Assembly (NCBI GenBank): GCA_964478335.1
Contig: CAYZIC010000014.1
Location: 1-41,448, forward strand
Direction: 5' to 3'
From: CAYZIC01 sp964478335
GTDB lineage: Bacteria; Verrucomicrobiota; Kiritimatiellia; RFP12; DVOR01
DNA: 41,448 bases
Below, one piece after another: positions 32,464 through 41,046 of this stretch. The notes beneath the pieces are model-generated. The model was not told where the DNA came from and did not search any database. It saw only the letters and a list, made by a program, of their open reading frames with translations. How positions within the stretch are numbered: the stretch's first letter is position 1; the number at the start of each line of letters is the position of its first letter. The translations under genes and the position numbers were made by a program.

Positions 32464-33633
32464 ATGGTTAATCAAGCAATCTATGAGGAATTGGTCATCA
32501 AGTTTCGCAAGCATTTTGGGATGGAGCCAACGCTCGTCTCCTATGCGCCTGGTCGTATTGAAGTCCTCGGCAACCACACCGACTACAATGATGGCTATGT
32601 CTTCTCTGCAGCAATCAACTACGGGACTTTTTTTGCCATTGCTCCAGCAGATGGAGACCAAGACATCGTCGTCGCTGGCGACCTCATGCACGAAGTTGCA
32701 TTCCCGACCGTAGACCCCAAACCGGTCTCCAAAGACACTTGGGCAAACTATGTCCTTGGCACGGTCGCAGGCATCAACAAGATCAAGCAAACGGGTGCTT
32801 TCAAGGGGATGTTCTTAGGCAATATCCCTCTAGGCTCTGGGCTATCGAGCTCAGCAGCGCTTGAAATGTGCACAGCCAAGGCCATTTGTGGCCTCTTTGA
32901 CATCGCTGCAGACAACGTCACCTTGGCGAAGATTGGGCAAGCTGCAGAATGCAACTATGCAGGTTGCAACTGTGGCCTGCTCGATCAGCTCTCCTCTCTC
33001 TGTGGAGCCTATGGTAAGCTCGTCAAAACGGATTTTCGCACCTTTAAGGTCGAGAATGTCGATTTGGGCACCGATGTCTGCTTCTTGATGTGCAATACCC
33101 ACGCCAAGCATGCCTTAGTCGATGGTGCTTACAATACACGGCGTGAAGCGTGCGAAAACGCCGCCAAGTACTTCAATGAAAAGCTCGACAAGGATGTTGT
33201 AGCCCTGCGTGATGTCTCGATGGCAGAATGGGCAGCAAACAAAGATGGCCTCGATCCAATCGTTGCGAATCGTGCGGCTCACCCCATTGGCGAATGCGAA
33301 CGCGTCTTGCTCGGCGCTAGCCTCCTCGAGCAAAACAACCTCGCCGATTTCGGAAAGTTGCTTTTTGACTCACACGCTAGCTCATGCAACTACTTTGAAA
33401 ACAGCTGTGAAGAACTGGATGTCTTGGTCGAAGCCGCCAAAAAGATCCCCGGAGTCTTGGGAGCTCGCCTCTCTGGTGGTGGCTTTGGTGGTTCGGTCGT
33501 GGTCTTGGTCAACACGCGCGATGCCGAAACAGCCGCCGCAGCTTTGGCAGCGGCTTATGCTCAAAAGTATGGCAAGCCCTGCGCAGTTAATCGCATTCAG
33601 CCCTCTGATGGTGCGTCGGTCATCTCCAAGTAA
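32464..33633 (+). CDS. galK: Galactokinase-like GHMP sugar kinase
   Basis: The 389-residue protein has the galactokinase order of motifs. The N-terminal signature is YAPGRIEVLGNHTDYNDGYV (27-46), the ATP loop is IPLGSGLSSSAALE, CGLLDQLSSLCG carries the likely catalytic aspartate, and the C-terminal loop is RLSGGGFGGSVVVL. It should phosphorylate galactose or a close relative at C1. The glutamate of the usual GEHTDYN signature, a sugar contact in known galactokinases, is replaced by N here, a variant I associate with galactokinase-like proteins of some PVC bacteria. Substrate is therefore less certain. The frame opens further upstream, but ATG 32464 has AAAGGA upstream. It lies between the mutase (28 bp) and a helicase (12 bp). 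Confidence 0.83.
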   Translation: MVNQAIYEELVIKFRKHFGMEPTLVSYAPGRIEVLGNHTDYNDGYVFSAAINYGTFFAIAPADGDQDIVVAGDLMHEVAFPTVDPKPVSKDTWANYVLGTVAGINKIKQTGAFKGMFLGNIPLGSGLSSSAALEMCTAKAICGLFDIAADNVTLAKIGQAAECNYAGCNCGLLDQLSSLCGAYGKLVKTDFRTFKVENVDLGTDVCFLMCNTHAKHALVDGAYNTRREACENAAKYFNEKLDKDVVALRDVSMAEWAANKDGLDPIVANRAAHPIGECERVLLGASLLEQNNLADFGKLLFDSHASSCNYFENSCEELDVLVEAAKKIPGVLGARLSGGGFGGSVVVLVNTRDAETAAAALAAAYAQKYGKPCAVNRIQPSDGASVISK

Positions 33634-33645
33634 AGGCTTGATATC

Positions 33646-35547
33646 ATGACCAATTGGAGTCATCTACTGAATCCTGCTCAATGTGAAGCCGTCACCGCTG
33701 GTGACGGCCCACTTTTAGTTTTGGCGGCAGCTGGCACAGGCAAGACGCGCACCCTCACCCACCGTGTCGCCTATTTGCTCGAGAATGGCATCAGTAGCCA
33801 TGACGTCCTCTTGCTCACCTTTACCAATCGCGCAGCTCGAGAAATGCTCGACCGCGCCTATGATTTGGTCGGCCCAGCTGTCGGCGGTATGTGGAGTGGG
33901 ACCTTTCACCACGTCTGCAACCGCCTATTACGCATCCATGGCGATCGACTCGGCTACAATAGGAGCTTTGTCATCCTCGACCAAAACGATGCCACCTCAC
34001 TGGTCGACCGCTGTATCAAAGAGATCGTAACCTCGCCTGCGAAATCCCTCAAAAAGGCCCGCGTCGCAGACCTGATCAGCCGTGCTAAAAGTCAAGCCGT
34101 GCCCATTTCGCAAATTGCCCCTCCAGAATTCCTTGAGGAAACCAAACTCACTGAAGAGTCCCTCATTGCAATCTATCAGCGCTATCATGAGTACCTGATG
34201 GCTCAAAACATGATGGACTTTGATGATTTACTCATCAATGGGGTCAAGCTCCTAGAATCATGCCCTGATGTCCTCGCTCGCTATAGCGAGCAATTCAAGC
34301 ACGTTTTGGTCGACGAATACCAAGACACTAATGCCCTCCAGTCACATTTAGTCGACATGCTTGCCTCAAAGCACCGTAATATCATGGCCGTCGGGGATGA
34401 CTTTCAGTGCATCTACTCATGGCGCGGTGCGGACTTTAGAAACATCATGGACTTTAAGTCCCGTTGGCCAGATGCACGCATCATCAAACTTGAGAGCAAC
34501 TATCGTAGTCAGCCACCGATCTTGACCGTGGCCAATGCGTCTATCCTCAATAATACAGATCAATTTGAAAAGACCCTCAAGCCAACGCGAGAGGGCGGGC
34601 TCAAGCCAATATTGATGAATCTACGCAATGGTCAAGAGCAGACGATGGCGGTCTTGCAATTTGTCCAGCAAAAGGTTAATCAGGGCTATCAATTTAAGGA
34701 TATTGCGGTCTTGTATCGCTCACATTTTCATGCGATGGAATTAGAACGCGCCCTTTCGAGAAACCACATTCCCTATCAGCTCACCTCGGGCATATCTCTT
34801 TATGAGCAAGCGCACATTAAGGATGTGATTGCCTTTTTGCGTATTGGCCGTGGGCAAACGGACTACTTCTCATTCTCGCGCCTCCTCTCTCTCTTACCTG
34901 GATGTGGTCCCAAAACAATTGAAAAGCTCTGGCTCAAGCACGGGCAATACTTCAACCCCACCGACACTCACTCGCGTATGGCTTTTGGAGAGGCCTTGCC
35001 CAAAAAGGCCAGAGACACCTGGAGTAAGATCGACACACTCTTTGGCGATGACACCAATCAACCTACCAATGCTGGCCTCCTAATCAAATCCTTTAACCAA
35101 GCGTTTTATGCGGCCTATCTCAAGGCTGCGTATGAGAATGCCGACGACCGACTCCTCGATTTGGATGAATTGGCAAACCAGTTGCGCAATGAAGAAAGCG
35201 TTGATTCTTTTCTCGAAGAAGTCGCCCTCTACAGCAACCTTGAGAAAGACGATCCCAATAAAGATGTCATTACCCTCTCGACGGTCCACCAAGCAAAAGG
35301 CCTAGAATGGCCAGCAGTGGCAATCATTTGGCTCAACGACGAAATGTTCCCATCGCCCAAAGTGGGTCCAGACATTAGTGAAGAGAGAAGACTTTTTTAT
35401 GTGGCGGTGACCCGTGCACGAGACTACCTACTGATGTGCTCGGCCAATGCGCGTTATCTACCAACAGGGGCAACGCTCTACTTACGCCAATCTCAATTTA
35501 TCCGAGAGCTTCCCAAGAATCTCCTCTCGCACAAATACGGGATTTAA
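33646..35547 (+). CDS. UvrD/Rep/PcrA-type DNA helicase
   Basis: The 633-residue protein has the full superfamily 1A set: Q-motif LNPAQCEAV, Walker A AAAGTGKTRTLTHR (27-40), LLLTFTNRAAREML, motif II VDEYQDTN, motif III VGDDFQCIYSWRGADFRNI, motif IV ESNYRS, motif V STVHQAKGLEWPAV and motif VI FYVAVTRARDYLLM. It is a 3'-5' DNA helicase of repair or replication restart. It is shorter than typical UvrD (about 720) and lacks an extended C-terminal Tudor-like tail. It sits within an operon of metabolic genes, 12 bp after the kinase and 2 bp before a secreted unknown. Confidence 0.92.
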   Translation: MTNWSHLLNPAQCEAVTAGDGPLLVLAAAGTGKTRTLTHRVAYLLENGISSHDVLLLTFTNRAAREMLDRAYDLVGPAVGGMWSGTFHHVCNRLLRIHGDRLGYNRSFVILDQNDATSLVDRCIKEIVTSPAKSLKKARVADLISRAKSQAVPISQIAPPEFLEETKLTEESLIAIYQRYHEYLMAQNMMDFDDLLINGVKLLESCPDVLARYSEQFKHVLVDEYQDTNALQSHLVDMLASKHRNIMAVGDDFQCIYSWRGADFRNIMDFKSRWPDARIIKLESNYRSQPPILTVANASILNNTDQFEKTLKPTREGGLKPILMNLRNGQEQTMAVLQFVQQKVNQGYQFKDIAVLYRSHFHAMELERALSRNHIPYQLTSGISLYEQAHIKDVIAFLRIGRGQTDYFSFSRLLSLLPGCGPKTIEKLWLKHGQYFNPTDTHSRMAFGEALPKKARDTWSKIDTLFGDDTNQPTNAGLLIKSFNQAFYAAYLKAAYENADDRLLDLDELANQLRNEESVDSFLEEVALYSNLEKDDPNKDVITLSTVHQAKGLEWPAVAIIWLNDEMFPSPKVGPDISEERRLFYVAVTRARDYLLMCSANARYLPTGATLYLRQSQFIRELPKNLLSHKYGI

Positions 35548-35549
35548 CA

Positions 35550-36233
35550 ATGTTGCTTTCTGGTCTACACATTTGTTTGATTGTCGCCTTATCGCAGCAG
35601 CCTATTCCAGCGGTAAAGGAGAGCAAGTCCCTCTCGCATCATAGGGCGATTGAGCTCGTGCGCCAAGCAGGCGATCCGCTCGACCTGTCGATCTATTTAG
35701 AGACGGAAGCGGCCATTGATCGCGCCCAACGTTGGCTTGCCGTGCACAAGCTCCCCCAGGAATCCCCAGCACTGACGCACTGGCTCTATGACTATGCCAC
35801 CCTCAAAGCGCCAGCCTCTCACCCTGCGACTTTGCCATTTAAGCAGATTGCCCCCTTTGTCAAGGCAACGCAATGCCCTGTGACGGACAAGGTACTCTTA
35901 AAAGAATCACTCGCACTGCCTGCGACTATGCCTACTGGTGCGGGGAGATTCCAGGCGCTCTTTCAGCGCGCCCAGCGACTCCTACTCAAACAATCTGACT
36001 GGCAAAGCATTCATCCCCTACCCGACTGGCGCCTCATCTATGCGGAAACAATCGTCAATCAGCAAAAGGTGGTCGAGGGGGATTTGGCCTCATGGCAGAC
36101 CATCGAGGATACCATTTGGGCGATTATTGCATTGCGTGCTTTACGGGGAGACTTGATCGCCATTGAGCAGGAAAAAGCCCCCACCTTGCAAAAGCAAAAG
36201 ACCTCCACCCCCAAATCATTGACTAAAAAATAG
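35550..36233 (+). CDS. Exported protein of unknown function
   Basis: I do not recognise this 227-residue protein. Starting at ATG 35550, just 2 bp after the helicase stop, it opens with a hydrophobic stretch MLLSGLHICLIVALSQQPIP that could be a short signal peptide. The rest is helical and rich in A, L and Q, with QKQKTSTPKSLTKK at the C-terminus, a lysine-rich tail. The frame is open upstream into the helicase gene, but those codons belong to another reading of it. A GGGA word upstream is a poor ribosome-binding site, so translation may be coupled to the helicase. The GNAT gene follows after 9 bp. Confidence 0.55.
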   Translation: MLLSGLHICLIVALSQQPIPAVKESKSLSHHRAIELVRQAGDPLDLSIYLETEAAIDRAQRWLAVHKLPQESPALTHWLYDYATLKAPASHPATLPFKQIAPFVKATQCPVTDKVLLKESLALPATMPTGAGRFQALFQRAQRLLLKQSDWQSIHPLPDWRLIYAETIVNQQKVVEGDLASWQTIEDTIWAIIALRALRGDLIAIEQEKAPTLQKQKTSTPKSLTKK

Positions 36234-36242
36234 GATTACACA

Positions 36243-36830
36243 ATGTTAGACCTTGGATTAAAAGATTTTGGAAAGATTATGTTACCTGATGAGCTCATTG
36301 GCGAGCGTGTTATCGTCAAGCGTAGAGACCACTCCCACGATGAGGCGTTGTGGCAGCTCATCGATCAATCGAGAGACTTTTTAGGCAAATACCTCTTTTG
36401 GGTTGCAGATACGCAGTCACTCAATGATGTCGCAGTGGTTACGGATATCTTTGATGCTAACTGGCAAGCGGGTAAAGGCTTTGAATGCGTCTTTATAGAC
36501 AAAGAGTCTGGTGCAATCGTTGGTGCAGGTGGCATCCACACCGTTGACAATATGAATCACTGGGCCGAATGGGGCTACTACCTCGATCACCAAGCCTGCG
36601 GCAAGGGCTATATATCCGATGTGATCCAAACCGTCGAGCAAGCACTTTTTGCCCAAGGTATCCATCGCATCGTCATCTCATGCGACACGGACAACACCGC
36701 CTCTGCGAATGTCGCCCGACGCTGTGGCTACCAGCAAGAGGGTATTTTGCGTGAGTGTAAATGGGCTCACAATCGCTGGCACGATAACTATATCTTTGCA
36801 AAAATCAACTCTTTAGGAGCATCGCTATGA
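36243..36830 (+). CDS. GNAT acetyltransferase, RimJ/RimL type
   Basis: The 195-residue protein is a RimJ/RimL-like N-acetyltransferase. It shows ERVIVKRRDHSHDEALWQLI at the front and GAIVGAGGIHTVDNMNHWAE in the central strands. The acetyl-CoA loop is DHQACGKGYISDVIQTV, and the closing segment is HRIVISCDTDNTASANVARR, followed by CGYQQEGILRECKW. Family members acetylate N-termini of ribosomal proteins or other amines, and the substrate is unknown. Its stop overlaps the start of the next gene by 4 nt (ATGA at 36827-36830). Confidence 0.9.
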   Translation: MLDLGLKDFGKIMLPDELIGERVIVKRRDHSHDEALWQLIDQSRDFLGKYLFWVADTQSLNDVAVVTDIFDANWQAGKGFECVFIDKESGAIVGAGGIHTVDNMNHWAEWGYYLDHQACGKGYISDVIQTVEQALFAQGIHRIVISCDTDNTASANVARRCGYQQEGILRECKWAHNRWHDNYIFAKINSLGASL

Positions 36831-37840
36831 AACACCTCATCATTTGTGCACTATTGCTAACCACAATTCCAACGGCTACCTTTGCCTGGAATCCCTTTGC
36901 CCGGGGGGAGTCCATGGCAGAAAAGCAAGATAAAATCAATAAACTCTTGCGTGAACCGACCCGCATCTCCACGCAAGCAGACAGAGAAAAAGCTGCCGGC
37001 AATAAGCCCAGAGCTGTCCAGCTCTATCGTGAAGCACTCGGTAAGCTCTTGCAAATTGAAGCCACTCGTGACACCAATGGCAAAAGCTGGGCTGGATTGC
37101 GCATTAAAAAAGTCCACTGTCAAACAATGATCGATACGCTCGTCCTCGAAGAAGCCACCTTAAAAGAGGTTCACCAAGCCGTCACAGATACCTCTGCACT
37201 CGAGGCGAAGCTAGCCGCCGAACAAGCCCAAAAGCAACAGCCTCAAGAGCAGCGAGTAGCAGCTGCCATTGTCCCAGCAAAGCCTCAAGCGGCCAAGGCA
37301 CCCTCTTCACAAGAAATACACCAACACTCCTCAGCGGCTCCCACCCCTGCCAAGCCCCCCCTAGCCGAAGACCTAGCATGGGCACTTGACCTCAAAGACC
37401 TCAAGCGCACGGATGCCCTTGAAGCATTCCTTGTCAAAGCACTTAACCGCCCTGATGTCACCGAGCACCCTGACTCTCAAAAAATGATTCTCATGCTTGC
37501 AGAATTACGCCTAGCCCAAGCACGATTTGAGGATGCCGAGATGCTTGCAAAGCTCATCCCCATGGATGCTGCCGAGTGTGGCGGACCTGCCACACTCTTG
37601 TCAGCAGGAGCGCTAATGGCTCAAGGTAAAAAGCAAGAAGCCGCCAATCTACTCGTCTCACTCTGCAAAATCTACCCTACTCAGCCAGACCCCTATTTCA
37701 ATTTGGCGGTCATTTGCGCCTCATACAACACTCCTGACCAGCTCAAGCTAGCCGACACCTATTATCGCAAGAGTGTCAAGCTCGGCGGCAAACGCAATGC
37801 CGTACTTGAGCAGCAACTATTGATCGATTCGACCAAATAA
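36827..37840 (+). CDS. Periplasmic helical-repeat (TPR-like) protein
   Basis: The 337-residue protein has a clear signal peptide, MKHLIICALLLTTIPTATFA, with cleavage after TFA expected. A first helical part (about 30-120) includes AAGNKPRAVQLYREALGKLL, a TPR-like unit. A linker rich in A, Q, P and K (about 125-180) separates it from a second helical part (185-337) with repeats such as MLAELRLAQARFEDAEMLAK and DPYFNLAVICASYNTPDQLK, also TPR-like. Proteins of this kind act as scaffolds in the cell envelope. The partner is unknown. It overlaps the GNAT gene by 4 nt and precedes the Nudix gene by 15 bp. Confidence 0.7.
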   Translation: MKHLIICALLLTTIPTATFAWNPFARGESMAEKQDKINKLLREPTRISTQADREKAAGNKPRAVQLYREALGKLLQIEATRDTNGKSWAGLRIKKVHCQTMIDTLVLEEATLKEVHQAVTDTSALEAKLAAEQAQKQQPQEQRVAAAIVPAKPQAAKAPSSQEIHQHSSAAPTPAKPPLAEDLAWALDLKDLKRTDALEAFLVKALNRPDVTEHPDSQKMILMLAELRLAQARFEDAEMLAKLIPMDAAECGGPATLLSAGALMAQGKKQEAANLLVSLCKIYPTQPDPYFNLAVICASYNTPDQLKLADTYYRKSVKLGGKRNAVLEQQLLIDSTK

Positions 37841-37855
37841 TTGGAGGGGCATATC

Positions 37856-38416
37856 ATGATTCTAAAGCCAACTGACATGGTCGAGCAAACCCTCGCCACC
37901 CAGCGTATCTTTGAGGGACGCGCCCTCACCATTGATATCATCGACATGCAAATGCCTACGGGGCGAAAATCAACACGTGAGGTCGTCCGTCACAATGGCG
38001 CAGTCGTTGTATTAGGAGAATTACCTGATGGTAGATTTTTACTCGAGTTTCAATATCGCAAGGCTGTCGAAGACACCTTGATCGAAGCGATCGCAGGCTG
38101 TATCGAGCTTGGGGAATCGCCTGAAGTCGCTGCGGTGAGAGAAACGCAAGAGGAAACAGGCTACGCTGTCAATACCATGGTTTCTTTGGGCATATCACTC
38201 CCCTGTCCAGGCTATTGCGAGGAAAAACATCACCTCTTTTACGCCAAGCTCGCCAAGATGCCAGGCGATACACACTTTGACATGGATGAGAATATCAAAC
38301 CGCTCATTTTAACCGCTGAGGAAATTGATGCGGCCATCGCCGATGGCTCGATTATCGATGGCAAAACCATCGTCATCTGGCATCGTTTCTTAGCTTATAA
38401 AAAGGCTCAATCATGA
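37856..38416 (+). CDS. Nudix hydrolase, ADP-ribose pyrophosphatase type
   Basis: The 186-residue protein has the Nudix box GCIELGESPEVAAVRETQEE then TGY (81-103), fitting G-x5-E-x7-R-E-x2-E-E-x-G. The lead-in VVRHNGAVVVLGELPDGRFLL and the segment QYRKAVEDTLIEAIAG, with the proline loop SLPCPGYCEEKHHLFYAK, match ADP-ribose pyrophosphatases that clean up ADP-ribose and related nucleotide sugars. The frame opens with TTG 37841, but GGAGGGG lies just before ATG 37856, which is preferred. The stop overlaps the methyltransferase start by 4 nt. Confidence 0.9.
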   Translation: MILKPTDMVEQTLATQRIFEGRALTIDIIDMQMPTGRKSTREVVRHNGAVVVLGELPDGRFLLEFQYRKAVEDTLIEAIAGCIELGESPEVAAVRETQEETGYAVNTMVSLGISLPCPGYCEEKHHLFYAKLAKMPGDTHFDMDENIKPLILTAEEIDAAIADGSIIDGKTIVIWHRFLAYKKAQS

Positions 38417-39189
38417 AACCAGACGATCAAAAACGTTACTGGAATACCATCTCCCCTGAGTATCGTCGCGTCACTCGCATCCGTGGAAATGACTTCCACT
38501 ATGGCCCGCGCTTAGCTGGAGAATCCAAGCTCAACCTTTTGCCCGAATTATCGGCAGGGATGACCGCACTCGAACTAGGCTGCGGTGCTGCACAAAATTC
38601 CATTTGGCTCGCACAAAAAGGTCTCTGCTGCACTGCTGTCGACATTTCAGATGCGCAGCTCAGCTGTGCTGCGACCGATATCAAAGCAGCCAATGTCACC
38701 GTCGAGCTACACAGTGCCGCCCTCGAGCAATTCGAAACCAATCAGCAATTTGACCTCATCCATAGCTCACACGCCATGGAGTTTGTCCTCAATCCTGAGG
38801 CCATCATTACAAAAATGGCTTCTTGGCTCAAACCCGGCGGTACGCTCATGATTTCCACCGTACACCCCGTATACAATGGTGAATGGTTCTACGCTGAGGA
38901 TCCCGATGATGAGGACAAGGGAGCGTGGGGACGATTTATCCCCAGCTATTTCTCGCCAGTGGATGACGTTAGAGAGCAACCCTCTGGCATTGGCGAGCCG
39001 ATCATCTCTCGTGCTTGGCCAATTAGCACATGGTTTAACTGGCTCAAAAAACACGGACTTCGTTTGACGCAGCTTGCTGAGCCTCCCGCCGACCCTGACT
39101 GCGCTTACACCAGTGATGCCTGGGAAGACGACGACGGCGAGGCGCTTGCCATCCCAACGACAGTCATCTTTGTCGCACAAAAAATTTAA
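38413..39189 (+). CDS. Class I SAM-dependent methyltransferase
   Basis: The 258-residue protein has a Rossmann-type methyltransferase domain. Motif I is MTALELGCGAAQNSIWLAQK (50-69), motif II follows as CTAVDISDAQL, motif IV is FDLIHSSHAMEFVLN, and motif VI is WLKPGGTLMISTVHPVY. This fits small-molecule methyltransferases of the Ubi/Coq type. The substrate is unknown. It overlaps the Nudix stop by 4 nt and is followed after 28 bp by the haem/sirohaem fusion gene, but a link to tetrapyrrole methylation is only a guess. Confidence 0.88.
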   Translation: MKPDDQKRYWNTISPEYRRVTRIRGNDFHYGPRLAGESKLNLLPELSAGMTALELGCGAAQNSIWLAQKGLCCTAVDISDAQLSCAATDIKAANVTVELHSAALEQFETNQQFDLIHSSHAMEFVLNPEAIITKMASWLKPGGTLMISTVHPVYNGEWFYAEDPDDEDKGAWGRFIPSYFSPVDDVREQPSGIGEPIISRAWPISTWFNWLKKHGLRLTQLAEPPADPDCAYTSDAWEDDDGEALAIPTTVIFVAQKI

Positions 39190-39217
39190 CCCTAGACCTT
39201 CGAACCGAGTTTTCACA

Positions 39218-40618
39218 ATGAGACCCACAAAGAATAGCTTTCCAATTAACTTAATGATAGCAGATCAATTAGCCGTCGTCGTTGGCGCAGGCAAATTAGG
39301 ACGTCATAAGGCGAAGTTATTGCTCGATGCAGGTGCTCACGTGACACTCCTCGACAAAGTGATTAAACCAGACTGCGATATTTGCCATCCCAATCTAACC
39401 CTGATCGAAAAGTCATTCGACGATGCGGATATTGGCCAGGCTAAGATCGTATTTGCTTGTACAGACAATCGCACGACTAATAAAAAGATCCTCCTGGCCG
39501 CCCAGCGCCACAAAGTGCTCTGCTGCTGCGCAGATGGCAATTGGGCAAAAGGTGATCTCATTACTCCGGCCATTATTCGGCGAGACGACTTGATTGTCTC
39601 AATCTCAACCAAAGGCCGTAGCTGTCGTCAGGCCAAGCTAATCAAAGAGAAGCTTGGCCGTCACCTCGAGGCCATTCAGTCGAGCGAGTTATACATCGTC
39701 GGCATCAGTCATCAGGAGCTCTCCCTCGACCAGCGCGCACTTTATCAATTGCCATCGCCAGAATCTCGCCTCGCCCTCGGGAGTATGATCATGCAGCTTG
39801 CTGGCGTGCAAGAATTCATGATCGTCAATACCTGCAACCGCACAGAAATCATCGCCATGGCAGCTAAACAAGTCCGTAAATCGGCGATCATTCCACGCTT
39901 AATGGGATTACCATCTTGTTACTACACCTATACGGGTGTGGAGGCATTTGATCATCTCGCAACCGTTTTAGCAGGCATGAAAGCGCAAGTCATTGGCGAA
40001 TTCCACATCGTCAATCAAATCAAGCTTTGTGCAGCAGAAGCCATTGAGCAAGCGTGGATGCGAGGTGCGCTCAAGGAAACCTATGAGCTCGCACTCATTA
40101 CCTCCAGAGCAATCCGTAACCAACTCCAATCCGTGCTTCAAGTCAAAGAAATTGAAACCATCTGTCAAGATTTTATCCTCGACACCCTACCTCTAACAGA
40201 GCAGACTTGTCTCATTGTCGCAGGCACAGGTATGATAGGCAAAGCCCTCATCAATTGGGGATTAGAGCAAGGCCTACACTGTATCAGCCTCTACCATCAC
40301 AACGCCCTCCCCAAAATGGCGAACCTCACCTCCCTCCCTCTCACTAGCTGGCAAGCCATCCTCCCCCAAGCCTCCATCTTTGTCTCTGCTATTGATGTCG
40401 CCGAGCCCTACTTTGACACATCGGCTAGTGATGCACTCGTCATTGACCTCGGTGCTCCGCACAATATCAAATCAAAGCGCCCGTTTGTCGACCTCGATTA
40501 CCTCAAAGATCGCTACCGCGCCCAGGCTGGTATTTTCACGCAATCACAGACGATTGTAGACGAGATTCTCGCGCATAATCACACCGCATTTGATGTAATA
40601 CAAAACACGTTGAGATAA
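39218..40618 (+). CDS. hemA: Precorrin-2 dehydrogenase (SirC/Met8p-like) fused to glutamyl-tRNA reductase
   Basis: The 466-residue protein has two parts. Residues about 9-150 form a siroheme-synthase N-terminal module: VVVGAGKLGRHKAKLLLDAG is the NAD site, ADGNWAKGDLITPAI (105-119) holds the putative catalytic D106, and SISTKGRSCRQAKLIKEKLG is the family hallmark. Residues about 156-466 are glutamyl-tRNA reductase: VGISHQELSLDQR, FMIVNTCNRTEI with nucleophile C206, LAGMKAQVIGEFHIVNQIK, and an NADPH-binding loop IVAGTGMIGKAL (334-345). It would make glutamate semialdehyde for tetrapyrroles and oxidise precorrin-2 for sirohaem. The helical dimerisation domain of about 100 residues normally at the C-terminus of GluTR is missing. 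The frame opens upstream in the methyltransferase gene, but ATG 39218 begins the family sequence. No other haem genes adjoin. Confidence 0.88.
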   Translation: MRPTKNSFPINLMIADQLAVVVGAGKLGRHKAKLLLDAGAHVTLLDKVIKPDCDICHPNLTLIEKSFDDADIGQAKIVFACTDNRTTNKKILLAAQRHKVLCCCADGNWAKGDLITPAIIRRDDLIVSISTKGRSCRQAKLIKEKLGRHLEAIQSSELYIVGISHQELSLDQRALYQLPSPESRLALGSMIMQLAGVQEFMIVNTCNRTEIIAMAAKQVRKSAIIPRLMGLPSCYYTYTGVEAFDHLATVLAGMKAQVIGEFHIVNQIKLCAAEAIEQAWMRGALKETYELALITSRAIRNQLQSVLQVKEIETICQDFILDTLPLTEQTCLIVAGTGMIGKALINWGLEQGLHCISLYHHNALPKMANLTSLPLTSWQAILPQASIFVSAIDVAEPYFDTSASDALVIDLGAPHNIKSKRPFVDLDYLKDRYRAQAGIFTQSQTIVDEILAHNHTAFDVIQNTLR

Positions 40619-41046
40619 ACGCTACAAGCTCACCGTTGTAGACGAATTGCCTTCCATTCGATTATTTCCTTTTGGAAGTCTAAATGACACCTCCCCAGAC
40701 TAGCCCAGTCTTCAAGTGCGCACACCCGCAAAGAAGCGTGCTGCGCTCGCAATCCCGTGACCTCAAGCCACTAAGGAGAGCTGAGCACAGCGAGGCGTGT
40801 TTAGAGCGCGCACTAAAGCGACCGAGCAATCACTCGCCCTTAGGGTCTCACCACCTGCGCCAATCCACCACCTGCGCCATGCTCCCCGCTCACAAAGCCG
40901 CTCCAAATAGGCTAGCCCCTATCTCCACCTCGTCTAAATACACAACAAGGATACAATATTGTGCACTTTTTTACTTTTTAGGCTTGCACCCCCCTCTGAA
41001 ATATGATATGGTGTGCCCATATTATCAATTCCACAAGGAGAATATA
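40619..41046. other. Gene-free 428-bp gap with a small tandem repeat
   Basis: The gap starts with a CTACAA/TTGTAG stem (40622-40641) that lacks a T-run, so a clear terminator is not seen. CACCACCTGCGCCA occurs twice (40849-40862 and 40866-40879), with a 17-nt period. The middle (40735-40840) has GC-rich words such as AAGCGACCGAG, also found at 6373-6383. The right end carries the promoter of the next gene. No coding frame is supported. Confidence 0.5.
40984..41012 (+). promoter_or_regulatory. Promoter of the SurA/PpiC-like lipoprotein gene
   Basis: TTGCAC (40984-40989), 17-bp spacer, TATGGT (41007-41012), about 35 bp upstream of ATG 41047. Confidence 0.6.

Noticed and set aside
38767..39228. 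153-codon minus-strand frame
   Set aside because: Antisense to the methyltransferase and without recognisable motifs.
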